In this document: piece by piece, positions 42,744 to 53,090 of the stretch
Layout: the number at the start of each line of letters is the position of its first letter
Numbering within the stretch: position 1 is the stretch's first letter
Assembly: GCF_014041935.1 (NCBI RefSeq)
Contig: NZ_CP059491.1
Location: 1,922,001-1,986,000 of the forward strand
Length of the DNA stretch: 64,000 nucleotides
Direction: 5' to 3'
From: Gordonia jinghuaiqii
GTDB lineage: Bacteria; Actinomycetota; Actinomycetes; Mycobacteriales; Mycobacteriaceae
Notes under the pieces: model-generated
Seen by the model: the letters and a program-made list of their open reading frames with translations, nothing else
What the model was told of the DNA's origin: nothing
Databases searched by the model: none
Made by a program: the position numbers and the translations under genes

Positions 42744-45530
42744 TTATGTGAATCGTTCGTCTGCCGATTCGGGGTGTGTGAGCCGCCAGATCCGGTCTCG
42801 CGACATCGGCGTCTCGTACGGACGGACGTCGAGGGCGCGTCGGATGGCGTTGGCGAGCGCGGGCGCAACAGGATTGTAGGGGGACTCCGACATCGATTTG
42901 GCCCCGAACGGGCCGAGTTCGTCGGCGGTGTCGGCGAAGTAGACCTCGGTGAACGGGACGTCGGCCATCTGGGGAACGCGATAGGTGCGCAACACCTTGG
43001 TCAGCGGTGCGCCGTTGTCGTCGAGCATGATCTCTTCGTACAGTGCGGTGCCGATGCCTTGCGCGACGCCACCTTCCACCTGACCCCGGCATTGAGCCGG
43101 ATTCATGACGGTGCCCGCGTCCGCCGCGTGGACCGACTGCAGAATGGCGACGGTGCCGGTCGCGACGTCGACCGCGACGCGGAACGCCTGGACGTTGAAA
43201 GCGATGGACCGCATCTCGCCGCGTTCCTCGCCGGCTGCGATGGCTCGTTGCCCGGCAGGGTGATCCACCCGGTGGCGGTCGTCGACAGCGGCGATCAGGT
43301 CCGCGAAACCCACCACGCCACCGGAGACGAGTGCGCCGTCGGCACCCAGGGAGATCTGGTCGGGGGCGACGCCGGTCAGCCGGCTCGCGGCGGCGATCAG
43401 TGTGTCGCGCAAGGCCAGGCACGCGCCGTGGACGGCCTTGCCCGCGACCGTCGTGCCGGCCGAGGCGAAGGCGCCGGTGTCGTGGGTCGCGGCGTCGGTG
43501 TCGCCGTGCCACAGCGAGATGCGGTCCAACCGGGTGGACAGGGCGGTGGCGACGATCTGGGCGTGCACCGTCGTGGTGCCGTTGCCGAACTCCGCGGTCC
43601 CGACGCCCACGTGATAGGTCCCGGCGGCGTCGACCGCGACGGTGACGCTCGACAGGTGCCCGCGCGGCGCCATCGTGGCGATCGCGGAGATGGCCATGCC
43701 CTCACCGATCCGCCAGCGGTCGCCCGCCGGCGGCGCGACGCCGTTGCCGCGGGAGAGGGCCTGCTCGGCGAGATCGAGGCACTGGTCGAGGCCATAGCTC
43801 CCGTACACCAGGTCCACCTCGGGTTCGGCTCGGGCGATGAGGAGCGGATCGCCGTCGGCGACGGCATTGCGTCGCCGGAACTCGAAGGGGTCGATCCCGA
43901 GTCGGATGGCGAGCTCGTCCATCGCACTCTCCACGGCGAAGACGACCTGGCCGAGCCCGTATCCGCGGAAGGCGCCGGAGGGCGGGTTGTTGGTGTAGAC
44001 GACCTCCGCATCAATCCGCTTGACCGGGCAGTTGTACACCGAGACCGATTCCGCGCAGGCGTGGAACATCACGCCGATCGCGTGATTGCCGTAGGCCCCG
44101 GTGTCGGACAACACATCCACCTTCAGGGCGGTGAGCCGACCGTCGGCGTCGGCGCCGACATCGATGGTGACTTTCATCGGATGTCGGTAGGTTGTGCGGG
44201 TCAGTTCGTCGGTGCGGGTCATCTCATAGACGCAGGGTCTGCCGGTGCGGAGGACGGCGAGCGCGACGAGATCCTCGGTGAGCATCTCCTGTTTTCCGCC
44301 GAAGCCGCCGCCGACCCGTGCGCTGAACACCCGCACCCGCTCGGCCGGCAGATCGAAGAGAAACGCCAGCTCGTTGCGTACGAGAAACGGGACCTGCGTG
44401 CTGGTCCGGATGACCAGGCGTCCCTGTTCGTCGATCCAGCCGATGGAGCCGTGGGTCTCCAACTGTGCGTGGGAGACCCGGCCGCTGCTCCAGGTACCGC
44501 GCACGGTGGCGGCCGACGTGGACAGAGCGGCGTCGGCGTCTCCGCCGAAACCCTCGTGGAAGGCGGCGACCACGTTGCGGTCGGCCTCGGCGACGCGGTC
44601 GGCGGGGGTGCGATCGGGGTGGACGAGCGGGGCGCCGGGGGTGCGGGCCTCCTCCGGATCGAAGACAGCGGGCAGCAGCTCGTAGGTGACGTCGATCAGC
44701 TGCAGTGCCTGGGCGGCGACAGCAGGCGACGATGCGACCACCGCCGCGACCCGCTGGCCGACGAACCGCACGACCGGGTCGAAGATGAGGGTGTCGTCCG
44801 GATCCTCGAGCCTGCTCTCGTGCCGCCCGGTGGAAAACCTTGCGGTGGTCACATTCTCGTGCGTCAGGATGACCTCGACGCCCGGCAGTGCCGCGGCGTC
44901 GGCGGAGTCGATGGCGGTGATCCGCGCATGCGGGTGGGGTGACCCCAGCACGTGGATGTGCAGTGAACCGGCGGTGGGGACGTCGAAGGTGTACGGCTCG
45001 GTGCCGGTCACCACGCGTCGCGCGGCCAGGGGGTTGACGGACGTGCCCACCAGTGGGGCGGGCGGGGCGGGCGTGTGCGTGGCCGGCGGTGTCGGCGCAG
45101 GCGCCACGGCCGCGCAGATCGAGTCGCGGATGGCCCGGTAACCGGTGCAGCGGCAGATGTTCCCCTTCATCCTGCGGGGGAGGTCGCCGAGCTGTTCGGG
45201 GGTGACCGTCGAGGCGGTCACGATCATCCCCGCGGTGCAGAACCCGCACTGGAAGCCGAAGTTGTCGACGAAGGACTGCTGCACCGGATGCAGATCGTCG
45301 GGTGTGCCGAGTCCGGCGACCGTGGTCACCGACTTCCCGCTCGCACGCCGGGCGGGATAGATGCAGGAGTGGACGGGTTGTCCGTCGACGAGTACCGAGC
45401 ACGCGCCGCAATCGCCGGCGTCGCACCCCTTCTTCACCTCGTAGTGGGCGTGCTCCCTCAGCAGCATCCGAAGGCATTGCCCGGCAGCGGGTTCGGCGTC
45501 GACAGTCTCGCCGTTGATCTCCAACCTCAT
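42744..45530 (-). CDS. Xanthine dehydrogenase-family protein, fused 2Fe-2S and molybdenum subunits
   Basis: A 928-residue fusion. Residues 1-155 are the two 2Fe-2S domains ([48 protein letters not shown]). After a Pro/Ala/Thr linker the molybdopterin domain follows: [38 protein letters not shown], and [16 protein letters not shown] with the catalytic glutamate. The start is the ATG at 45530 ([14 protein letters not shown]). The separate FAD subunit is encoded 25 bases upstream. It would hydroxylate a purine or other heteroaromatic or aldehyde substrate. With uraD/uraH in the window, xanthine or hypoxanthine is a reasonable guess, not proven. An amidohydrolase stub flanks the pair. Confidence 0.9.
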   Translation of the reverse strand: MRLEINGETVDAEPAAGQCLRMLLREHAHYEVKKGCDAGDCGACSVLVDGQPVHSCIYPARRASGKSVTTVAGLGTPDDLHPVQQSFVDNFGFQCGFCTAGMIVTASTVTPEQLGDLPRRMKGNICRCTGYRAIRDSICAAVAPAPTPPATHTPAPPAPLVGTSVNPLAARRVVTGTEPYTFDVPTAGSLHIHVLGSPHPHARITAIDSADAAALPGVEVILTHENVTTARFSTGRHESRLEDPDDTLIFDPVVRFVGQRVAAVVASSPAVAAQALQLIDVTYELLPAVFDPEEARTPGAPLVHPDRTPADRVAEADRNVVAAFHEGFGGDADAALSTSAATVRGTWSSGRVSHAQLETHGSIGWIDEQGRLVIRTSTQVPFLVRNELAFLFDLPAERVRVFSARVGGGFGGKQEMLTEDLVALAVLRTGRPCVYEMTRTDELTRTTYRHPMKVTIDVGADADGRLTALKVDVLSDTGAYGNHAIGVMFHACAESVSVYNCPVKRIDAEVVYTNNPPSGAFRGYGLGQVVFAVESAMDELAIRLGIDPFEFRRRNAVADGDPLLIARAEPEVDLVYGSYGLDQCLDLAEQALSRGNGVAPPAGDRWRIGEGMAISAIATMAPRGHLSSVTVAVDAAGTYHVGVGTAEFGNGTTTVHAQIVATALSTRLDRISLWHGDTDAATHDTGAFASAGTTVAGKAVHGACLALRDTLIAAASRLTGVAPDQISLGADGALVSGGVVGFADLIAAVDDRHRVDHPAGQRAIAAGEERGEMRSIAFNVQAFRVAVDVATGTVAILQSVHAADAGTVMNPAQCRGQVEGGVAQGIGTALYEEIMLDDNGAPLTKVLRTYRVPQMADVPFTEVYFADTADELGPFGAKSMSESPYNPVAPALANAIRRALDVRPYETPMSRDRIWRLTHPESADERFT

Positions 45531-45555
45531 GCGCTGAACTCGATCCCCATGCTGA

Positions 45556-46392
45556 TCACGACCCCTGTGTCGTCGATTGTGTCGCACCGGACAAGTCGGC
45601 GCGGATCTCCTCGGCGAGGACCGCCGACACCCCGCGCCGCCAGTCGGCCGAACCCAATGGGTCGGTGTAATAGCCGCTCGCCGCGGTGATGTCGTTGCGC
45701 AACTGATCGGCGGTGGGTGGTGCGGGATAGCGCAGGACCGTGGGCCACTCGGTGGCGGCGGTGATCCCGTAGGTGGTGGAACCGTCGAGGTCGATGCGTC
45801 CGGTCACGACCGCTCCCGATCGGCCCAGCTCGGCCAGCGCGATCTTGCGGAAACCGGTGCGCGCGCGGAGTGCGTGGGCCGGGAAGTCGATGGCACGCAA
45901 CACTTCCCCGGGTCCGAGGATGTTGATGCCGTTGCCGATGACCAGGTCGGACACGAGCAGATCGCGGTCGGCGCCGTCGGGATTCCAGACGTGTGCGGTC
46001 GCGTCGAGCGCGACGGCCAGTGACACCATGGAGGCGGCCGCGAACGACCGGCAGATGTTGCCGCCGACAGTCGCCATGTTCCAGATCTTGAACGACGCGA
46101 GGAGCGCATTTGCGCACTGGGCGAAGAGCGGGTGCGCGGTGAAACCGGGTCGTGGGGGGAGTGCGACGAGGTCGGCGATCGTACAGGTCGAGGCGACGCG
46201 GAGCCCGCCGTCGGCGAGTTCTTCGATGGGCGCCCAACCCATCTCGCTGAGGTCGACGAGGCCGGTGGTGGCCGGTTGCGGTTCGGAGAACACCCAGGTG
46301 CCGCCGGCGACGAGTTGCTCACCGGGGGCGGGGAACACCTCGTCGCGGGTCCGCGCGAAGCGGTAATGGGAGACGGCGGTGAGATCCATCAT
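45556..46392 (-). CDS. FAD-binding subunit of xanthine dehydrogenase-family enzyme
   Basis: A 278-residue subunit of the CoxM/XdhB type. FAD-binding elements are [20 protein letters not shown] and the TVGGN loop ([20 protein letters not shown]). The C-terminal domain is CO-dehydrogenase flavoprotein-like. It passes electrons from the iron-sulfur centres of its partner to an acceptor. The start is one of two adjacent ATGs (46392/46389) with AAGGCACG ahead. The upstream amidohydrolase fragment ends within this start (TGATG), so translation was once coupled. It is slightly short for the family but complete. Confidence 0.88.
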   Translation of the reverse strand: MMDLTAVSHYRFARTRDEVFPAPGEQLVAGGTWVFSEPQPATTGLVDLSEMGWAPIEELADGGLRVASTCTIADLVALPPRPGFTAHPLFAQCANALLASFKIWNMATVGGNICRSFAAASMVSLAVALDATAHVWNPDGADRDLLVSDLVIGNGINILGPGEVLRAIDFPAHALRARTGFRKIALAELGRSGAVVTGRIDLDGSTTYGITAATEWPTVLRYPAPPTADQLRNDITAASGYYTDPLGSADWRRGVSAVLAEEIRADLSGATQSTTQGS

Positions 46393-46580
46393 CGTGCCTT
46401 GTCGAGAAGGCGTCGGTGCTGCGGCGCGACGGCGGTCGTTGTCTGTTCGGCGTCGCGGTGTGCGACGGCGGAGGTGTCCCACAGTACGAGGTCGGCTGGC
46501 TCGCCGGGCTCGATCGAACCGATCGCAGGTGTGCGGATGCATGGGTTCTCGTTGATCGTTCGGCAAGCCACGGCGTCACG
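46389..46580 (-). pseudogene. C-terminal stub of an amidohydrolase (cytosine deaminase-like)
   Basis: About 60 codons, opening at a TAG stop (46581) with no start signal. The segment RDAVACRTINENP and AIGSIEPGEPADLVLWD is the conserved end of composite-domain amidohydrolases (cytosine deaminase, guanine deaminase, dihydropyrimidinase relatives). The metal-binding barrel is wholly missing. It overlaps the start of the FAD subunit by four bases, as a real operon neighbour would. A deaminase beside a xanthine dehydrogenase would suit purine catabolism, so the loss may have removed a pathway step. Confidence 0.65.
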
Positions 46581-46659
46581 CTACGTGCATCGGGGCACGT
46601 GCGCATCTCGATGTGCCCCGGGTCATGGAGAGGTGGGTGTCCGCGCGTGAGGTCCGGTG

Positions 46660-48144
46660 TCAGACGGAGGTTTCGGTGAAATCGCGGCGCGACGGGATCG
46701 CGAGCGCGACCGCCGAGGCGACCACACACATCACCAGGGCGATGCCCGACGCCCAGAGATACCCGTCGGCCATCGGTACCGCGACGACCTCGCCGTCGGC
46801 ATCGGTCACCGAGATCATCGACCACGTCAGCAGCATGCCGACGACCGCGGCGGAGGTGGACGTACCGATGATCCGCATCAACGCGTTGACGCCGTTCGAT
46901 TCACCGGTCTGCTCCACGCTCACCGACTGCATGATGAGTGCGGGCATCGCCGAGTAGGCGATACCCAGGCCAGCGCCGATGCAGCAGGCGATGACGAGCA
47001 TGTGGATCCACGTCAGATCCCACGGTCCGGCGAGTCCGATGATGAACACGACGTAGCCTGCGCCGATGATGACCCCGCCGAGTGCGAGGGAGATGCGCGC
47101 GCCGAAGGCGGCGTTGATCCGTCCGCTGATGTGGGAGAACGCGAACATGATCAGGCCGCTCGGAGCCAGGATGAGGCTGGCGTGGACCATGTCGTATCCG
47201 AACCCGTCGGGGCTGCTCGTCGGCGCCATGAGCAACTGGATGGGGATGAGTTGCATGGCGTAGAAGGCGAAGCCGGTGGCGATCGAGGCCAGGTTGGTGA
47301 GCAGTAGCGGGCGCCTACCGAGTATGCGGATGTCGATCAACGGGTTCTTCCGCCGGAGTTCCACCATGATCCACAGGGCAAGAAGCACCACGAAACCGCC
47401 CAGCATGCCGAGTGTGAGCGGGCTGGCCCAACCCCAGTGGGCGCCCTTCGACAGGGGCAGCAGTAGGCAGACCAGGACGGCGGCGAGGCCGATGGCGCCG
47501 AGCGCATCGAAACGCCCGCGCGACGGTGTCGCGGACGACCGGACGGTCAGCGCGACACCCACGGCGGCCAGCGCGGCCGCGCCCGCGCACGACCAGAACA
47601 GCGCGTGCCAGCTGACGTGCTGGGCGATGACCGCGGCGAACGGTAGGCCCAGCGCGCCGCCGATACCGAGTGAGGCACTCATCGTGCCCACCGATGAGGC
47701 GAGATGGCGCGGCGGGACGATGTCGCGCATGACGCTGATCCCCAGAGCGATGATGCCGAAGCCGAGGCCCTGCAATCCGCGTCCGACGATGAACAACGGC
47801 AGTGAGGTGGACACCGCGCAGGCGACCGACCCGATCGCGACGAATCCGAGACTCGCCAGGATCGCGAGCCGTTTGCCGTACATGTCGCCGATGCGGCCGC
47901 CGATCGGCGTGGCCACCGCGCCGACCAGAAGTGTGATGGTGATCGCCCAGGTGGTGTCCGAGGCGTCGGCATCCAGCAGCGCCGGAAGCTGGGGGATCAG
48001 CGGCACGATGATCGTCTGCATCAGCGCCACCACGATGCCCGCGAGGCAGAGCACGGCGACGGCGGCGCGCGGGTGCGGCTTCTCGGCCGGGGGATCGGGG
48101 CGCGAGACGTCGGGCGGCGGGAGATCCGGGGTGTCGTCGGTCAT
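46660..48144 (-). CDS. MFS drug-efflux transporter (DHA2-like, about 14 TM)
   Basis: A 494-residue transporter. The first loop motif GGRIGDMYGKRLAILASLGF, the antiporter motif region GLQGLGFGIIALGISVMRDI, and about 14 hydrophobic helices fit the drug:proton antiporter families. The start at 48144 (MTDDTPDLPPPDVSRP) is followed by a Pro-rich cytoplasmic leader; a GTG at 48171 is an alternative. Substrate unknown. It lies 62 bases after the SGNH hydrolase gene on the same strand, so they may be co-transcribed. Confidence 0.88.
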   Translation of the reverse strand: MTDDTPDLPPPDVSRPDPPAEKPHPRAAVAVLCLAGIVVALMQTIIVPLIPQLPALLDADASDTTWAITITLLVGAVATPIGGRIGDMYGKRLAILASLGFVAIGSVACAVSTSLPLFIVGRGLQGLGFGIIALGISVMRDIVPPRHLASSVGTMSASLGIGGALGLPFAAVIAQHVSWHALFWSCAGAAALAAVGVALTVRSSATPSRGRFDALGAIGLAAVLVCLLLPLSKGAHWGWASPLTLGMLGGFVVLLALWIMVELRRKNPLIDIRILGRRPLLLTNLASIATGFAFYAMQLIPIQLLMAPTSSPDGFGYDMVHASLILAPSGLIMFAFSHISGRINAAFGARISLALGGVIIGAGYVVFIIGLAGPWDLTWIHMLVIACCIGAGLGIAYSAMPALIMQSVSVEQTGESNGVNALMRIIGTSTSAAVVGMLLTWSMISVTDADGEVVAVPMADGYLWASGIALVMCVVASAVALAIPSRRDFTETSV

Positions 48145-48206
48145 TCCGCCGGCATCGGTCCGGCTGGTCACGCCGTCATCCGGCTGGTCACGATCATCTA
48201 CGTTCC

Positions 48207-49070
48207 TCACACAGGTCGAACCCCGAGCGTATCGCGCGGGGCTTCGGTGAGAACGTTCGCATCGGGGCCCGCGGCCGCGAACGCGCGCTGACGCAGGTCG
48301 GCTGCGGCGATCGGTTCCGGCCACCGCGGGGTGAGCCCGTCACCCGAGGACACCCCGCGGACGCGGCGCATCACCCAGGGCCCGAGGAACGTGCGCGCCC
48401 ACTCGGCGTTCTGCCGTCGCTGCTGCCTGCGGGTCGCTGCGGCTGCCTCGGCGAGGACCTCGGTGGTGATGTCGTGGTCGACGCCGAGGACGTCGAGGAC
48501 CTGCGCTGCCATGCGGGTGTGTCCGAGCGTCGACATGTGCAGGCGGTCGGTGTCCCACATGCGGTAGTCGTCGTAGCCCCGCATCCGCCAGAAGTCGCAG
48601 ACGAGCGCGCCGTGGCGCTCGGCGACCGCGCGGAGAAGCTCGTTGTAGATCGCGATTCGCCCGCGCAACATGCGGAACACCGGAGCCCACCCGGTGTCGT
48701 AGGCGGTGAAGACGACGACTGTTGCGCCGGTGGCCACCAGCTCGCCCAGCATCGCGTCGTACCGGGCGATGAGTGCGTCGAGGTCGAGGGTGGGGCGCAT
48801 GAGGTCGTTGCCGCCGGCGTAGACGGTGATGAGGTCGGGTTCCAGGGCGACCGCGGCGTCGACCTGCTCGGCGATGACCTCGTCGAGCAGCCGTCCGCGG
48901 ATGGCGAGGTTGGCGTAGGTGAACTCACCGCCGGAGCCGTCGTGCGCCGCGGCGAGTTGCTCGGCGACGCGGTCGGCCCAGCCACGCAGGCCGTTGGGCC
49001 GGGTCGGGTCGGGATCGCCGACGCCCTCGGTGAATGAATCGCCCACGGCGACGAAGCGTGTGAAGCCCAC
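48207..49070 (-). CDS. SGNH/GDSL-family hydrolase
   Basis: A 287-residue esterase/lipase-fold protein. Block I has the nucleophile in FVAVGDSFTEGVGDPDP, block II the glycine in YANLAIRGRLLDEV, block III Asn in VYAGGNDLMRP, and block V Asp/His in WDTDRLHMSTLGHTRMAAQV. The GTG start is preceded by a strong AGGGAGGG; the frame extending to 49292 has no such signal. No signal peptide, so it acts in the cytoplasm. The last 60 residues (from RRQQRRQNAEW) are an actinobacterial extension. The acyl substrate is unknown. Confidence 0.9.
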   Translation of the reverse strand: MGFTRFVAVGDSFTEGVGDPDPTRPNGLRGWADRVAEQLAAAHDGSGGEFTYANLAIRGRLLDEVIAEQVDAAVALEPDLITVYAGGNDLMRPTLDLDALIARYDAMLGELVATGATVVVFTAYDTGWAPVFRMLRGRIAIYNELLRAVAERHGALVCDFWRMRGYDDYRMWDTDRLHMSTLGHTRMAAQVLDVLGVDHDITTEVLAEAAAATRRQQRRQNAEWARTFLGPWVMRRVRGVSSGDGLTPRWPEPIAAADLRQRAFAAAGPDANVLTEAPRDTLGVRPV

Positions 49071-49622
49071 GGTGATGGCCCTCCCTGATCGTGATGGTGC
49101 CGACGACGCTAGCCGCGTGACGGTGCGCGACCAAAAGCGTGCGGCGGGCCCGGGATCGGCGAAAGACTGTAGCCGATACGGAGCGTTCGGTCGGTAATCC
49201 GACGGAGCGATCGATCGGCTTCCGGCATTCTGCGCACCTTTGATCTCACATTGTGTGAACACGAATGAGAGCGTTTCTCGGCTCCTCTGCAACGGCTTTC
49301 GTTTCGATTGTTCTGCAACGGAATTGGACCACGGAATCGAGGGGAGGGTGACCGCGGGCGAGTGTGTCGCGGCGCGTCGAATTGCGGTCGGAAACTTGAT
49401 GTTCGAACCTGTGAAGACCGGTACGAGGGGGGTGCGGGGCGCCCGGAGAGGGTGGGTAGGATCACGACTTGAGGTGTTCGTGACGAATACGTCATCGGCA
49501 TCCGGGAAATGAGCTCATCAGAGTTGTTGGGCGGATTGTTCGCACGGTCTCCACCGCGATTGTGCGAATGAGGCGAGCACGCGCCGGACCGGCGCAGGCG
49601 TGAGAGAAAAGAGAACACCACG
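49071..49622. other. 550-bp divergent intergenic region upstream of pyc
   Basis: No gene is supported here; open frames on both strands lack protein character and starts. TCACA-TTG-TGTGA at 49246-49258 is a small inverted repeat in the least G+C-rich section. TAGGAT at 49457-49462 would serve as a -10 for pyc with a leader of about 155 bases, but no -35 is clear. The AGAAAAGAG just before 49623 is the probable pyc ribosome-binding site. Confidence 0.4.
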
Positions 49623-52600
49623 ATGTTCGACAAGGTTCTGGTCGCCAACCGCGGCGAGATCGCCATCCGCGCGTTCCGCGCCGCCTATGAGCTCGGCGCG
49701 CGGACGGTGGCAGTGTTCCCGTACGAGGACCGCAACTCGGTGCACCGGCTCAAGGCCGACGAGTCGTACCAGATCGGTCTGCCGGGGCATCCGGTGCGGG
49801 CATACCTCTCGGTCGACGAAGTCGTCAGTGCGGCAGTCCGGTGTGGTGCCGATGCGATCTACCCCGGCTACGGGTTCCTGTCGGAGAATCAGGGGCTGGC
49901 CGCGGCGTGTGCCGAGGCCGGCATCACCTTCGTCGGGCCGAGTGCTGACATCCTGGAGATGACGGGCAACAAGGCCACAGCTGTGGCGGCCGCGCGCGCA
50001 GCGGGTATCCCCGTGCTGGCGAGCTCGGCGCCGTCGTCGGATCCCGACGAGTTGATCGCCGCCGCCGAGGACATGCAGTTCCCGGTGTTCGTGAAGGCGG
50101 TCGCCGGCGGTGGCGGCCGCGGTATGCGACGCGTCGGGGAACGTGCCGATCTCGCCGAGGCGATCGCGGCGGCTTCACGCGAGGCCGAGGCGGCCTTCGG
50201 CGACGCGACGGTGTTCCTCGAGCAGGCCGTGGTCAACCCGCGCCACATCGAGGTGCAGATCCTGGCAGACACCTACGGCAACGTCATCCACCTCTACGAG
50301 CGCGACTGCAGCCTGCAGCGTCGTCACCAGAAGGTGATCGAGCTGGCACCCGCCCCCAACCTGTCCGACGAGTTGCGCGAGCAGATCTGCGCCGACGCCG
50401 TCGCGTTCGCCCGTCACATCGGCTACTCGTGTGCGGGCACCGTCGAGTTCCTGCTCGACGAGCAGGGTCGTCACGTGTTCATCGAGATGAACCCTCGGAT
50501 CCAGGTCGAGCACACGGTGACCGAGGAGATCACCGACGTCGACCTGGTCAGTTCGCAGCTGCGGATCGCCGCGGGTGAATCGCTGGAGGACCTGGGACTG
50601 CGCCAGGACGCCATCCGAATCCGCGGTGCCGCCATGCAGTGCCGCATCACCACCGAGGACCCGTCCAACGGTTTCCGGCCCGACGTCGGCCGGATCACCG
50701 CGTACCGCAGCCCGGGAGGTGCCGGCGTCCGCCTCGACGGCGGCGCCAACCTGGGTGCCGAGGTGAGCGGCCACTTCGACTCGATGCTCGTCAAGTTGAC
50801 CTGCCGTGGAAGGGATTTCGCGACCGCGGTGCGTCGATCCCGGCGCGCGGTGGCCGAGTTCCGGATCCGCGGCGTCGCCACCAACATCCCGTTCCTGCAG
50901 GCCGTGCTCGACGACCCCGATTTCCGCGCGGGCCGCGTCACCACGTCGTTCATCGACGAACGTCCGGAGTTGCTGACCTCGCGGTCGTCGGCGGACCGCG
51001 GCAGCAAGATCCTCGCGTACCTGGCCGAGGTCACGGTCAACAAGCCGCACGGTGAGCGCCCGACCACGGTGTACCCGCGCGACAAGCTGCCCCTCGTCGA
51101 GCGTGCGGTGTTGTCCTCGCCTCCGGACGGCTCGCGCCAGCGGCTCCTGCAGCTCGGACCGGAAGGATTCGCCCGCGACCTGCGGGAGAGCCCGCGCCTG
51201 GGGATCACCGACACCACATTCCGCGATGCGCATCAGTCGTTGCTGGCGACGCGGGTGCGGACCACGGGACTGCTCAACATCGCTCCCTATGTGGCGGCAC
51301 TGACCCCGGAGTTGCTGTCGGTCGAGTGCTGGGGCGGCGCGACCTACGACGTGGCACTGCGCTTCCTGAAGGAAGACCCGTGGGATCGGCTGGCGCAGTT
51401 GCGCGAAGCCATCCCCAACATCTGTCTGCAGATGCTGCTTCGCGGCGCCAACACCGTCGGGTACACCCCGTATCCCACCAAGGTGACGACGGCGTTTGTC
51501 GAGGAAGCTGCGGCGACCGGTATCGACATCTTCCGGATCTTCGACGCGCTCAACAACATCGACGCGATGCGCCCGGCGATCGACGCGGTGCGCGAGACGG
51601 GCACTGCGGTCGCCGAGGTGGCAATGAGCTACACCGGTGATCTGTCGAACCCGGCCGAGGATCTCTACACCCTCGACTACTACCTGCGTCTGGCCGAGCA
51701 GATCGTGGAGGCGGGTGCGCACGTCATCGCCATCAAGGACATGGCGGGCCTGCTGCGCGCGCCGGCGGCGACCACGCTGGTGTCGGCGTTGCGCGCCAAC
51801 TTCGACCTGCCGATCCACGTGCACACCCACGACACCCCCGGCGGTCAGCTCGCGACCTACCTGGCCGCGTGGGAGGCGGGTGCCGACGCGGTGGACGGTG
51901 CGTCGGCGCCGCTGGCGGGTACGACGAGTCAGCCGCCGTTGTCGGCGATCGTGGCCGCGACCGCACACACCGAGCGCGACAGCGGCATCGATCTGGCGCG
52001 CGTGTGTGATCTGGAGCCGTACTGGGAGGCGCTGCGAAAGGTGTACGCACCGTTCGAGTCCGGGCTGCCGGCACCGACCGGTCGGGTGTACTCGCATGAG
52101 ATCCCGGGTGGTCAGCTGTCGAATCTGCGGCAGCAGGCCATCTCGTTGGGCCTGGGTAACCGGTTCGAGGCCGTCGAGCAGGCCTATGCCGCGGCTGATT
52201 CGATGCTGGGTCGTCTGGTGAAGGTGACCCCGTCGTCGAAGGTGGTCGGTGACCTGGCACTGGCGCTGGTCGGCGGCGGTATCACCGCGTCGGACTTCGC
52301 TGCCGACCCGGGTTCCTACGACATCCCGGACTCGGTGATCGGGTTCCTGCGCGGCGAACTCGGCGACCCGCCCGGTGGGTGGCCGGAGCCGTTGCGCACC
52401 CTCGCGCTGGAGGGGCGTGCGCCTGCGCCGGAGACGGTGGAGCTCTCCGCCGATGACGAGGCCATTCTCGACAAGCCGGGCAGAGATCGCCAGGTACGAC
52501 TCAACCACCTGCTGTTCCCCGGTCCCACAAAGGAATTCGAGGAGCACTTCGAGATCTACGGCGACACGTCCCGGCTGTCGGCCAACCAGTTCTTCTACGG

Positions 52601-53012
52601 ACTGCGTTATGGCGATGAGCACCGTGTGGAACTCGAGCCGGGCGTCGAGTTGATGATCGGTCTCGAGGCCGTCAGCGAACCCGATGATCGCGGCATGCGC
52701 ACGGTGATGTGTGTCCTCAACGGTCAGTTGCGGCCGATCGCGGTGCGCGACCGCAGCATCGACTCAGCGGTGCCGAGCGCGGAGAAGGCCGACCGTGCCA
52801 ACCCGAAGCACATCGGCGCACCGTTCGCCGGGGTGGTGTCGCTGTCGGTGGACGTCGGCGACGAAGTTGCCGTGGGTGCCACCATCGGCACGATCGAGGC
52901 CATGAAGATGGAAGCGGCGATCACAGCTCCCGTCGGAGGCAAGGTCGCACGACTCGCCATCGGATCGGTCACCCAGGTGGGGCCCGGGGATCTGCTGATC
53001 GAGATTCGCTGA
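49623..53012 (+). CDS. pyc: Pyruvate carboxylase
   Basis: A 1129-residue single-chain biotin enzyme that makes oxaloacetate from pyruvate. The order is biotin carboxylase (KVLVANRGEIAIRAFRAAYE; ATP-grasp AVAGGGGRGMRRV; FIEMNPRIQVEHTVTEEITD), carboxyltransferase (LGITDTTFRDAHQSLLATRV; ECWGGATYDVALRF; IKDMAGLLRAPAA; HVHTHDTPGGQLATY), then the biotin carboxyl carrier domain with GTIEAMKMEAAITAP, whose Lys carries biotin. Full length and intact. It replenishes the citric acid cycle, consistent with glycerol use by the nearby glpK/glpD. Transcribed alone behind a long leader region and followed by a hairpin terminator. Confidence 0.97.
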   Translation: MFDKVLVANRGEIAIRAFRAAYELGARTVAVFPYEDRNSVHRLKADESYQIGLPGHPVRAYLSVDEVVSAAVRCGADAIYPGYGFLSENQGLAAACAEAGITFVGPSADILEMTGNKATAVAAARAAGIPVLASSAPSSDPDELIAAAEDMQFPVFVKAVAGGGGRGMRRVGERADLAEAIAAASREAEAAFGDATVFLEQAVVNPRHIEVQILADTYGNVIHLYERDCSLQRRHQKVIELAPAPNLSDELREQICADAVAFARHIGYSCAGTVEFLLDEQGRHVFIEMNPRIQVEHTVTEEITDVDLVSSQLRIAAGESLEDLGLRQDAIRIRGAAMQCRITTEDPSNGFRPDVGRITAYRSPGGAGVRLDGGANLGAEVSGHFDSMLVKLTCRGRDFATAVRRSRRAVAEFRIRGVATNIPFLQAVLDDPDFRAGRVTTSFIDERPELLTSRSSADRGSKILAYLAEVTVNKPHGERPTTVYPRDKLPLVERAVLSSPPDGSRQRLLQLGPEGFARDLRESPRLGITDTTFRDAHQSLLATRVRTTGLLNIAPYVAALTPELLSVECWGGATYDVALRFLKEDPWDRLAQLREAIPNICLQMLLRGANTVGYTPYPTKVTTAFVEEAAATGIDIFRIFDALNNIDAMRPAIDAVRETGTAVAEVAMSYTGDLSNPAEDLYTLDYYLRLAEQIVEAGAHVIAIKDMAGLLRAPAATTLVSALRANFDLPIHVHTHDTPGGQLATYLAAWEAGADAVDGASAPLAGTTSQPPLSAIVAATAHTERDSGIDLARVCDLEPYWEALRKVYAPFESGLPAPTGRVYSHEIPGGQLSNLRQQAISLGLGNRFEAVEQAYAAADSMLGRLVKVTPSSKVVGDLALALVGGGITASDFAADPGSYDIPDSVIGFLRGELGDPPGGWPEPLRTLALEGRAPAPETVELSADDEAILDKPGRDRQVRLNHLLFPGPTKEFEEHFEIYGDTSRLSANQFFYGLRYGDEHRVELEPGVELMIGLEAVSEPDDRGMRTVMCVLNGQLRPIAVRDRSIDSAVPSAEKADRANPKHIGAPFAGVVSLSVDVGDEVAVGATIGTIEAMKMEAAITAPVGGKVARLAIGSVTQVGPGDLLIEIR

Positions 53013-53035
53013 CCTGACAGCTGATGTGGTTCGTC

Positions 53036-53064
53036 CGGCGGCGGGGCAGGGTGTCCCGCCGCCG
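53036..53064. terminator. Hairpin terminator between pyc and the convergent kinase gene
   Basis: A 10-bp G+C stem (CGGCGGCGGG / CCCGCCGCCG) with a nine-base loop lies 24 bases after the pyc stop and 27 before the stop of the convergent gene. It can serve both. No U tract. Confidence 0.7.
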
Positions 53065-53090
53065 GGTGCGCACCGCCGAAGGCCGGTTCG

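Noticed and set aside
42684..44942. 752-codon plus-strand frame opposite the xanthine dehydrogenase-like gene
   Set aside because: The minus-strand protein carries all cofactor motifs; the plus-strand translation has none.
49246..49258. TCACA-TTG-TGTGA inverted repeat as a CRP/GlxR site
   Set aside because: The arms are in the reverse arrangement to TGTGA-N6-TCACA and the spacing is wrong.
50175..52622. 815-codon open frame opposite pyc
   Set aside because: A high-G+C antisense shadow; low-complexity Arg/Gln/His composition and no domain, while pyc is complete.
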